Source: Nodosilinea sp. WJT8-NPBG4
GTDB lineage: Bacteria; Cyanobacteriota; Cyanobacteriia; Phormidesmidales; Phormidesmidaceae
Direction: 5' to 3'
Length of the DNA: 64,000 nt
NCBI GenBank assembly: GCA_019359285.1
Contig: JAHHHQ010000066.1
Coordinates: 1 to 64,000 of the forward strand
Shown here: positions 42,807-50,592 of the stretch, piece by piece
How the letters are laid out: the number at the start of each line of letters is the position of its first letter
How positions within the stretch are numbered: the stretch's first letter is position 1
Program-made: the position numbers and the translations under genes
The notes under the pieces: generated by a model
What the model was told of the DNA's origin: nothing
Database searches by the model: none
What the model saw: only the letters and a program-made list of their open reading frames with translations

Positions 42807-45800
42807 TCAGCTAGCGGAGGGACTCGGCTCCAGATTATAGGTGTTGATCAGCTGTTTAACCTGGGCCAGCACCAGCGGGTCGGCGTCTTGCTGCATCAGG
42901 GGCAGCAGCTCCCGCAGGGCGCGGGGCGACGCCACGGCTAAGTAGGTCAGCACAGCTTCGCGCACAAAGCCGGTGGGGTGCTGGAGCGAGGCTAGGGTGT
43001 GCTCGGCGGTAAGATTCCACCGCTGTACGCGGGCCAAGTGAAAGCAGCAGGCAATGGTCCAGTCTGACAAAAAGTTGCGCAGGTCGAGCAGCTGACGCAG
43101 GCGATCGCGGGGCAGCATTGGCCCATAGGGTATCAGCGGTGTAGATAGAGCCAGCAGCTTCAGCTTGTCGGCGTCCAGACGGCGATCGAGCAGGATCAGA
43201 ATCGACCGTTTGTTGGCCACATCCACCACGTTGTCGAGAATTTCGATGCCCCTGGCCCACTGGGCGGCCGACCCGCTGAGGCTCACCTGGGCTGCTTGAA
43301 TGGCAGTAGCGGGCGACACAAACCGCAGCAGCATAAACAGCCGCTCGGTGGCGTCTGCCTGTAGCCCGTCAAGGGCTTTGCGCAGTAGGTCGGCCTCAAT
43401 GCCCTCAACGCGATTGGGTGCCAAATCGACCTTAGCAGCTAGCATCTGCCCGGCAAAGGCCAGCTCCGTATTCAGCAGATCTTCAATGCCGCTGCGGCCC
43501 AGCATGCGATCTAAAGCCTCGTCGATCAGAGACGATCGCTTTACCCCTGACTCCTGGTACAGGCTGAGCAAAATCCGCAGAATATGGCGGCGGGTGCTGC
43601 CCCAGGTGGTAATTAGGTTTTGAATTAAAAATTCCAGGGCAGGTACAGTGCCAATGTTGCCAATCACTTGCCAGGCCTGGTTGCGCAAAATTTCGGGACG
43701 GTAGCTGTCGAGGGCAAGCTCTTGGAGCATAGGCAGGGCCTCGTTACCCAGTCGGGTGAGGGCGGCTACGGCGGCTTCGCGGGTTGACTTGTACTGGAGC
43801 GCCTTGAGCAGCGAGGGGTAATATTTTTTGTACTGAGTGGCGGCGATCGCCTCCAATATCGCCCGCCGCACTCGTAGCGACGAATCTTGCAGCAAATCGT
43901 CAATATAAATGCTGAGCGATTCCATATAGTCGGCCTCACCCAGGGCGCGGCAGCCCATTACCCGCTCTCGCTCTTCGTCATGCACCAGCATTTTGCGCAG
44001 GGTGGCGGTGGCCTCGGCCCGCTCCTGTAGGTTGCCCCGCCGCAGCATGAGGGAGGCCGCTGTGCCCCGCACCACTGCATCCACCTCCGGTGGCAGGTAG
44101 GGGCGCAGATCGTTGATGTCAAAGCGCTCCTGGGCCAGCCACACGTAGCGTAGGGCTAGGGCCAAAATTTCAGGAGCCTGATTGGGCACCTCTAGCAGCT
44201 CCTGCACCTGGGCGGTGTAGGCCGAGTTGGGATACTCTAGCATCGCCTCTAGGCTTTGGCGCTGGAGGGCCGGGGGTAGATCGGCTAGGCGGGGAGCCAA
44301 GATCTCGCCTACATTTTTGGGGTCAATGTGGCTCAGCAGCTCAATGCACGATCGCTTGTTGGCATCCAATCCAGGCTTTTCGAGCTGCTCAATAAAGGCC
44401 CGTTTGAGCACCCGCAGGTTGGCATCAGAAAAGGTCAGCAGGCCGCGCTCGGCCCCCCGCACCAGCAGGTTGAGGTAGCGCGATCGCAGCATCACCATAA
44501 TCGCAAACCACACCAGCGCCGCCACCAGGGTGCCCAGCAAAAACAGGCGCGCCTGCACCAAAGTATCGACCAGCCCAACCCGGTTACACAGGGCAATGGT
44601 GACCAAAATGGCCACCCCCGTGCCCCCCATCGATAGCGGCTCGGCAATACCCCCCACCCACGACTGCACCGTGCTGCGCACCTGGTCAGGAATCGGCTGA
44701 AACAGGATCGGGCGCGTGGTGGCTACCAGGGTGTAGCGCACCCACTCATCAAAAAACTTCAGCACAATCAGCCCGACGAACATGACCATTAACCCAATTC
44801 GCACCGGGTAGCTGGCCACCAGCGTAATCACCCCAATCACCAAAATCACCGAAGGCAGCACCAAGGCCACCTTAAACACCCCCTCCCGCTCGATCAGTCG
44901 GCTGGAGGTAAACCATTGGGTGAACAACTCAATCAGCCCCAGCAGGCCGCTAAAAAAGCCCAAAAAAACCGCAATGGCGTCCCCGTCCAGGCTGGTTTCC
45001 AGCTGGTTAAAGAACTGAAACTCAATGGAGAACAGCAGCATCTGGGCCAGCACAAAGAACGAAAACAGCAGCACCACGTACTGCTGGATTGGCCCCTGAA
45101 GCCGCTGGCGCGACTTGAAGCTTTCCACCGTCTCAGCATCTTCTGCCTGGCGTCGAGGCGAGTCAGGGAAGGCGTGCTCGTAGTTACGGCTGAGGTGGTA
45201 CAAAATGACTGCCCCCGCCACCATCACCACAAAGGACAGTAGCAGCACGTTTTGCAGCCCAATCAGCTTCAGCAGAAGGTACACCGAAAAGCCGCTGATC
45301 ACATCGGCTACCAGATTGCCGCTACTAACAATTGGAAACGCTCGCTTGATCTCGCGAATGTTAAATAGCTGGTTGGCGGTCACCGACAGATTGAGGTCAT
45401 TGAGCCCATAGATGGCTTCAATCCACAGCCGCATCGAAAACACCATGGGAGCCGCTAGCCACGGTATCGTCAGCCCCCAGCGAAACCCCAAAATTGGCAC
45501 AGCCATCAGCATGGCGATGATCACAATCACCCGGCGCAGCGGAAACAGCCGCTGTAGCCAGGAATAGACCACGCTCAGTCCCAGCCCCACCCCAGCACTA
45601 AAGATATAGATCCAAGGCAGGCTGGCTGCCCCGTATTGGCCCAAAAATAGCGCCGCCGAGCTCACCTCCAGCCACAAAATGCCCATGGAAGTGGCAGTGT
45701 AAGAGGCAAACATGAGCAGCGTGCGCTCTTCTTCCCCAGGGCGCAAGTTAATCAGGTCGAGAAAGCGCCCCTTAAGGGACTGAATCTCTTTAGCGGGGCC

Positions 45801-45812
45801 AGATAAGCTCAT
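42807..45812 (-). CDS. MFS/ATP-ADP-translocase-like membrane protein with HEAT repeats
   Basis: A 1001-residue protein. Residues about 35-450 contain some 11-12 membrane helices in the fold of the major-facilitator/TLC nucleotide-transporter group (ERTLLMFASYTATSMGILWL near the N-terminus). Residues about 480-1000 are soluble and made of HEAT-type alpha-helical repeats (for example SLRVRRAILEAIAATQYKKY and EAAVAALTRLGNEALPML). ATG 45812 is chosen; a TTG farther upstream would add an unconserved leader. The substrate is unknown. The following gene encodes a cNMP-binding protein. Confidence 0.8.
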   Translation of the reverse strand: MSLSGPAKEIQSLKGRFLDLINLRPGEEERTLLMFASYTATSMGILWLEVSSAALFLGQYGAASLPWIYIFSAGVGLGLSVVYSWLQRLFPLRRVIVIIAMLMAVPILGFRWGLTIPWLAAPMVFSMRLWIEAIYGLNDLNLSVTANQLFNIREIKRAFPIVSSGNLVADVISGFSVYLLLKLIGLQNVLLLSFVVMVAGAVILYHLSRNYEHAFPDSPRRQAEDAETVESFKSRQRLQGPIQQYVVLLFSFFVLAQMLLFSIEFQFFNQLETSLDGDAIAVFLGFFSGLLGLIELFTQWFTSSRLIEREGVFKVALVLPSVILVIGVITLVASYPVRIGLMVMFVGLIVLKFFDEWVRYTLVATTRPILFQPIPDQVRSTVQSWVGGIAEPLSMGGTGVAILVTIALCNRVGLVDTLVQARLFLLGTLVAALVWFAIMVMLRSRYLNLLVRGAERGLLTFSDANLRVLKRAFIEQLEKPGLDANKRSCIELLSHIDPKNVGEILAPRLADLPPALQRQSLEAMLEYPNSAYTAQVQELLEVPNQAPEILALALRYVWLAQERFDINDLRPYLPPEVDAVVRGTAASLMLRRGNLQERAEATATLRKMLVHDEERERVMGCRALGEADYMESLSIYIDDLLQDSSLRVRRAILEAIAATQYKKYYPSLLKALQYKSTREAAVAALTRLGNEALPMLQELALDSYRPEILRNQAWQVIGNIGTVPALEFLIQNLITTWGSTRRHILRILLSLYQESGVKRSSLIDEALDRMLGRSGIEDLLNTELAFAGQMLAAKVDLAPNRVEGIEADLLRKALDGLQADATERLFMLLRFVSPATAIQAAQVSLSGSAAQWARGIEILDNVVDVANKRSILILLDRRLDADKLKLLALSTPLIPYGPMLPRDRLRQLLDLRNFLSDWTIACCFHLARVQRWNLTAEHTLASLQHPTGFVREAVLTYLAVASPRALRELLPLMQQDADPLVLAQVKQLINTYNLEPSPSAS

Positions 45813-46213
45813 GCCAATACAGTGACGGTAGGCTAGTGCCTCAAGGATACCCAATCTAGGTGATGTGGGCGGGCTTTGAAGGGTTTGTGAAGCCAAGTGA
45901 GACGGAGATGTAAGGATCAGATGGGCAAGGGAGAGAGCCGGTGTCCGTCTGCGTTAGCGGCTTCTAAGCAGCAGCGAAGGTGTTTGTCTTTTGAGCGAGC
46001 TGAGCACAAACCTCTCGTTGGCGATCGCCCCTGCAAAACGTCCCTGGAGGAGAAAGGGTGAAGGAGTTCAGCGTTTTGTCAGGAGAAATGGTGAATGGGT
46101 GTAGGAGTGATGGTTTTAAGGCAGGAACTTTCGGGATAGTATTGAGGTTTGCTAGTTTTGCAACTTACCGCGAATCAGCGCTGGTGCTGAAACCTTTTAC
46201 ATCCCCAGGCCCT
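45813..46213. other. Intergenic region between divergent genes
   Basis: About 400 bases between the transporter-HEAT gene and ilvN. An in-frame leader of 52 codons before ilvN exists but has no family similarity and is probably not translated. No RNA or repeat recognised. Confidence 0.45.
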
Positions 46214-46786
46214 ATGGTTAACCCTTCTATTCTCCCCAGTTCGGCTGTGGCTCCTCAGCAGGCCATCAAACACACCCTCTCTGTGCTGGTTGAAGACGAG
46301 GCTGGGGTGCTGAGCCGCATTGCCGGTCTGTTTGCCCGGCGCGGGTTTAACATTGAGAGCCTAGCGGTGGGACCGGCTGAAACCTCGGGCATTTCTCGCA
46401 TCACCATGGTGGTGCCCGGCGACGATGCGGTGATCGAGCAGCTCACCAAGCAGCTCTACAAGTTGATCAACGTGCTCAAGGTTAACGATGTCACCGACAC
46501 ACCCTGCGTCGAGCGGGAACTGATGTTGCTTAAGGTCAATGCGACCAGCACCAGCCGCTCTGAAATTATCGAGTTCGCCCAAATCTTTCGGGCGCGGGTG
46601 GTAGATGTGTCTGAAGACTCGCTCACCCTAGAGGTGGTGGGTGACCCCGGCAAGATGGTGGCGATCGTGCAGGTGCTCAACCGCTTTGGCATTCGCGAAA
46701 TTGCCCGCACCGGCAAAATCTCCTTACCTCGCGAGTCAGGGGTCAACACTGAATATCTCAAGTCTCTAGAACGAAAGTTTCAGTAG
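46214..46786 (+). CDS. ilvN: Acetolactate synthase small (regulatory) subunit
   Basis: A 190-residue regulatory subunit. The ACT domain occupies about 17-90 (HTLSVLVEDEAGVLSRIAGL, FARRGFNIESLAVGPAE), followed by the conserved C-terminal domain (EIIEFAQIFRARVVDVS, then VGDPGKMVAIVQVLNRFGI). It binds valine and controls the catalytic subunit in branched-chain amino acid synthesis. ATG 46214 corresponds to the usual N-terminus. The catalytic subunit gene is not in the window. Confidence 0.95.
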   Translation: MVNPSILPSSAVAPQQAIKHTLSVLVEDEAGVLSRIAGLFARRGFNIESLAVGPAETSGISRITMVVPGDDAVIEQLTKQLYKLINVLKVNDVTDTPCVERELMLLKVNATSTSRSEIIEFAQIFRARVVDVSEDSLTLEVVGDPGKMVAIVQVLNRFGIREIARTGKISLPRESGVNTEYLKSLERKFQ

Positions 46787-46910
46787 TCAGCCAGGCGGGT
46801 CTGAAGGTTGAGATGCTGGCAAGTTGAGACGTAGAAACGTCACGACTGGTAGCCCGTTGATCGTTGGACTTACCGACCTGCTGTTCTCTTAGCCCGCTCA
46901 ACGAATTCCT

Positions 46911-47735
46911 ATGCCTACCCAATCAACTATTCCCGTCGTGGTTAACGGAGCCTACGGCAAAATGGGCCGTGAGGTCATCAAAGCCATCGATCAGGCCCCA
47001 GATATTACTCTAGTGGGGGCGATCGGCAGAAATCCTGAGCTGATGGGCCAAGATATTGGCGAGGTGATCGGCTATAAGCCCCTGGAAGTGCCGGTCATGA
47101 ACGACCTAGAGGCAACCCTGGTGGCTGCCCAGAGCGAGGGCTTGGCAGTAATGGTTGACCTCTCCCATCCCGATAGCGTCTATGAATCGGTGCGGGCCGC
47201 GATCGCTTACGGAGTGCGTCCTGTGGTCGGCACCACTGGCCTGAGCAATGCGCAGATTCGCGACCTGGCAGAGTTTGCCGACAAGGCCAGCACTGGCTGC
47301 CTGATCGTGCCCAACTTTTCCATTGGGGTGGTGCTAATGCAGCAGGCCGCTCAGCAGGCCGCTCAGTACTTCGACCATGTTGAGATCATTGAGCTGCACC
47401 ACAACCAAAAGGCCGATGCCCCCAGCGGCACTGCCGTACAAACCGCTCAAATGCTGGCAGAGGCGCAAAAAACCTTCAACACCCCGCTGGTTAAAGAAAC
47501 CGAAACTATCCCCGGGGTCCGAGGCGGCACAACTCCCGAGGGTATTAATATCCACAGCGTGCGGCTGCCGGGGCTGATTGCCCACCAAGAGATTTTGTTT
47601 GGCTCACCGGGGCAGCTCTACACCCTGCGCCACGACACCAGCGATCGCGCCAGCTTTATGCCTGGTGTGCTGCTCTGCATTCGCCGGGTGATCGCCCTAA
47701 AATCGCTAATCTACGGGCTGGATAAGGTTCTCTAA
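46911..47735 (+). CDS. dapB: 4-hydroxy-tetrahydrodipicolinate reductase
   Basis: A 274-residue DapB of normal length. The N-terminal dinucleotide site is VVNGAYGKMGREVIKAI and the substrate-binding loop is ELHHNQKADAPSGTA near residue 160, with the catalytic histidine and lysine. The enzyme reduces tetrahydrodipicolinate precursor in lysine and cell-wall precursor synthesis. Downstream of ilvN on the same strand. The 3' end overlaps the convergent DUF2062 gene by 30 bases. Confidence 0.96.
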   Translation: MPTQSTIPVVVNGAYGKMGREVIKAIDQAPDITLVGAIGRNPELMGQDIGEVIGYKPLEVPVMNDLEATLVAAQSEGLAVMVDLSHPDSVYESVRAAIAYGVRPVVGTTGLSNAQIRDLAEFADKASTGCLIVPNFSIGVVLMQQAAQQAAQYFDHVEIIELHHNQKADAPSGTAVQTAQMLAEAQKTFNTPLVKETETIPGVRGGTTPEGINIHSVRLPGLIAHQEILFGSPGQLYTLRHDTSDRASFMPGVLLCIRRVIALKSLIYGLDKVL

Positions 47736-48278
47736 CCCAGAGGGGTTTTCTAGCTGGCGCTGCTGCCGGCCACTCTGGCGCGATCGCACCCGTTGAATCA
47801 GCGGTAGACCGACAAAGTAGCTGGCTACTCCCGCCACCAAGCCCACGACCGTGCTGCCCAACATCAGCCGCACCGATACCTCGGTGCCCATATCCATCCA
47901 GCTTTTGAGGGTGTCGAGGTTGTCAAAGGCTTGGGTGGCCTTGCCCCCTAAGAGCCATAGCCCCACCTGGTAGTTAAAGGCAAAAATAGGCACGTAGGTG
48001 AAGGGGTTGCTGATCCAGGTGGCCGCTGCCGCCATCATACGGTTGCCCCTCAGTACCGTAGCTACGGCCACCCCAATCAGGATTTGAAAGCCAAACAGAG
48101 GAAAGCAACCGGAAAATATCCCCGAGGCCATACCCCGAGCTAGCTGTTCAGGAGTGCCCTGAAGCCGCAAAAAACGCAGGTACAGATAGCGGAGCTGCCG
48201 CTGCCACTGGGGTTGAGTCGTTTTCCGCATCACGGGCTTAGGGTCGGGGGTCGATTCAGTTGTAGGCGTAGTGATCAT
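47706..48278 (-). CDS. DUF2062 domain membrane protein
   Basis: A 190-residue protein. Its core (FLRLQGTPEQLARGMASGIF and SGCFPLFGFQILIGVAVATV, then NPFTYVPIFAFNYQVG) is the DUF2062 family, with three or four membrane helices. The family is widely distributed with no defined role. ATG 48278 begins just before the hydrophilic N-terminal part; a longer frame exists upstream but is unconserved. Confidence 0.85.
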   Translation of the reverse strand: MITTPTTESTPDPKPVMRKTTQPQWQRQLRYLYLRFLRLQGTPEQLARGMASGIFSGCFPLFGFQILIGVAVATVLRGNRMMAAAATWISNPFTYVPIFAFNYQVGLWLLGGKATQAFDNLDTLKSWMDMGTEVSVRLMLGSTVVGLVAGVASYFVGLPLIQRVRSRQSGRQQRQLENPSGLENLIQPVD

Positions 48279-48527
48279 AGACGAGGGTATACCAAAGGCT
48301 AAGTTCCCCCAAGAACCTAGGGGAAGTGAAAAATAGAGACAGCTCAACAGTAGTTAAGTGGGTAGCCCTTCCTAAAGGCTTGGTAGACTACCCCTTGGTA
48401 GGCAGAAAAACTCAGCGGTAGAATCTTAGAGACACGTAAAGATTCTTTTCTATTCTACCCAGTAGATCGGCGCTTTATCAGACTCTCCCTGGGCTTCAAC
48501 ATCACTTCACCCTGCAGGATAGATGCT

Positions 48528-49943
48528 ATGGATAGCGCTGCCGCTCAGCAACAGGCGTTACCCTCGACAGTTCAGGGCAAGACAATTGCGGCGATCGCCA
48601 CCGCCATTGCCCCCCAGCAGGGCAGCGTCGGCATTGTGCGCCTGTCTGGAGCGGAAGCCGTGGCGATCGCCCGCGAGCTATTCTACGCCCCCGGCAAACA
48701 ACCCTGGGAAAGCCACCGCATTCTCTACGGCCAGGTCCGCGATCCCCATACCCGGCAGCCAGTAGATGAAGCCCTACTGCTGCTTATGCTAACCCCCCGT
48801 TCTTATACCCGCGAGGATGTGGTGGAGTTTCACTGCCACGGTGGGCTAATGGCGGTGCAGCAAGTGCTTCAGCTCTGCCTAAGTCAAGGGGCAAGGCTGG
48901 CGGAACCAGGCGAATTTACTCTGCGGGCGTTCTTGAACGGGCGGCTTGACCTCACCCAGGCAGAAGGAGTGGCCGATCTGGTGGCGGCCCAGTCAAACCT
49001 GGCGGCGAAGACAGCCCTGGCAGGGGTACAGGGCAAGCTTACCCAGCCCATCCGCCAGCTGCGCTCGACTTGCCTCGACGTGCTGGCCGAGGTGGAGGCC
49101 CGCATTGACTTTGAAGACGACCTGCCGCCCTTGGATGAGAAGACGGTGCGATCGCAATTAACCGCCGTGCTGGCAGAGATCGAGCGCATGCTAACCACAG
49201 CAGAGTCGGGGGAACTGCTGCGTACTGGGCTCAAGGTGGCGATTGTGGGTCGCCCCAACGTGGGCAAGTCGAGCCTGCTCAACGCCTGGAGCCGCTGCGA
49301 TCGCGCTATTGTCACCGACCTGCCCGGCACTACCCGCGATGTGGTGGAGTCGCAGCTGGTGGTGGGCGGCATTCCTATTCAGGTGCTCGATACAGCGGGC
49401 ATTCGCGAGGCCAGCGACCCGGTGGAGCAGATGGGAATTGCGCGATCGCGCCAAGTAGCCCAGGGCGCAGACCTAGTGTTGCTCACCATCGATGCCGCCG
49501 CTGGGTGGACTGAAGCCGACCAGCAGCTCTACGAGTCGGTACAGAAGACTTGCCTAATTTTGGTCATTAATAAAGTGGATCTGGTGGCCACTGATGCCGT
49601 GAATCAGCTCATGCTGCCTCGTAACTTGCCTATAGTTCACACCGCCGCCGCCCAGCAGCAGGGGATTGATGCCCTAGAGCAGGCGATTCTCAACGCGCTC
49701 CACGCCGATCAGCTCACCACAGCCAATCTAGAGTTCACCGTCAACCAGCGTCAGGGAGCCGCCCTAACGGCGGCCCGCAATGCTCTTCACCAAGTGCAGC
49801 AAACCATTGAGAATCAGCTACCGCTGGATTTTTGGACGATTGATTTAAGGAGTGCGATCGCGGCCCTAGGCAGCATTACCGGCGATGAAATCACCGAATC
49901 CATGCTCGATGAAATCTTTAGTCGATTCTGCATTGGCAAATAG
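48528..49943 (+). CDS. mnmE: tRNA modification GTPase MnmE
   Basis: A 471-residue MnmE. The folate-binding N-terminal domain begins TIAAIATAIAPQQGSVGIVR; the inserted G domain carries GRPNVGKSSLLNAW near residue 241, DLPGTTRDVVE, and NKVDL; the C-terminus is the invariant CIGK. With MnmG it installs the carboxymethylaminomethyl group at wobble uridine of several tRNAs. It is the last housekeeping gene before the three-gene STAND-protease locus. Confidence 0.97.
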   Translation: MDSAAAQQQALPSTVQGKTIAAIATAIAPQQGSVGIVRLSGAEAVAIARELFYAPGKQPWESHRILYGQVRDPHTRQPVDEALLLLMLTPRSYTREDVVEFHCHGGLMAVQQVLQLCLSQGARLAEPGEFTLRAFLNGRLDLTQAEGVADLVAAQSNLAAKTALAGVQGKLTQPIRQLRSTCLDVLAEVEARIDFEDDLPPLDEKTVRSQLTAVLAEIERMLTTAESGELLRTGLKVAIVGRPNVGKSSLLNAWSRCDRAIVTDLPGTTRDVVESQLVVGGIPIQVLDTAGIREASDPVEQMGIARSRQVAQGADLVLLTIDAAAGWTEADQQLYESVQKTCLILVINKVDLVATDAVNQLMLPRNLPIVHTAAAQQQGIDALEQAILNALHADQLTTANLEFTVNQRQGAALTAARNALHQVQQTIENQLPLDFWTIDLRSAIAALGSITGDEITESMLDEIFSRFCIGK

Positions 49944-50021
49944 AACACAAAATTGGGGCAAGAACCGGCGATTGTTTAAGTATTTCTGAGATTTAACACC
50001 CTTCCCAGGACTACCGCTATG

Positions 50022-50070
50022 CTTGGTTCCATTGGCAAAGCAACCTAAGTGCTTTCCCAATAGAACCAAG
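50022..50070 (+). promoter_or_regulatory. Large hairpin over the ribosome-binding site of the STAND operon
   Basis: Arms CTTGGTTCCATTGGCAAAG (50022-50040) and CTTTCCCAATAGAACCAAG (50052-50070) are complementary at 17 of 19 positions around an 11-base loop. The right arm ends in AAG, the first bases of AAGGTG, the only ribosome-binding site before ATG 50080. Folding would hide part of that site, so translation may be controlled by RNA structure. Confidence 0.6.
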
Positions 50071-50079
50071 GTGATCATT

Positions 50080-50592
50080 ATGCCTAAATACACTGTTAAC
50101 GAAATCCTTGAAATTATCGGCAGTCTTAGTACTGAAGAAAAAGCAAGCCTCAAGGCTCAATTGAGCACTGTGCTGGAAACAGCTACCCCAGCGAATAGTG
50201 TCACTCAGCAAAGCCGTTCTATGGATGTGGGTGGCAACTTTCAGGTTAGTGGTAGCGGTGTCACGGTAGATATGAGCCAGAAGCAGACGGTTGGTAATGC
50301 TACCGATGGCCCCAATCACGGCAATAGCGACACCACCCAAGCTCTACTGCAAGCCCTAACAGAGCTTCAGCAGCAGGTACTCAGAGCGGGTGGCCTTAAC
50401 TCCATTGAGAAAGCCACTGCCAAGGTGCCCATTGAAACTATGGCGGCTGAACTTGAGAAGGAAAAGCCTGATAAGGATTTGATTGATCAGTCGGTAGAGG
50501 CTCTGCGCAAGGGGCTGGCTGGTGTAGAAACCCTGGCCGAGCCAGTAATGCGGGTAGCAGGCCTAGTAGCCAACGCTATGGTACTCCTATGA
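50080..50592 (+). CDS. Small protein with GGNFQV motif, first gene of STAND-protease locus
   Basis: A 170-residue soluble protein I do not recognise as a named family. The N-terminal 40 residues are helical (YTVNEILEIIGSLSTEEKAS). Near residue 50 it has MDVGGNFQVSGSGVTVDMSQ, followed by a Gly/Asn-rich linker and a C-terminal helical bundle (TQALLQALTELQQQVLRAGG onward, ending VMRVAGLVANAMVLL). The motif is repeated in the next protein, which suggests a homotypic adaptor. The stop overlaps the next start by four bases (ATGA). ATG 50080 has AAGGTG at a good distance. Confidence 0.75.
   Translation: MPKYTVNEILEIIGSLSTEEKASLKAQLSTVLETATPANSVTQQSRSMDVGGNFQVSGSGVTVDMSQKQTVGNATDGPNHGNSDTTQALLQALTELQQQVLRAGGLNSIEKATAKVPIETMAAELEKEKPDKDLIDQSVEALRKGLAGVETLAEPVMRVAGLVANAMVLL

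Noticed and set aside
46058..46213. 52-codon in-frame extension before ilvN
   Set aside because: Composition unlike a protein domain and absent from the ilvN family; the conserved start is ATG 46214.
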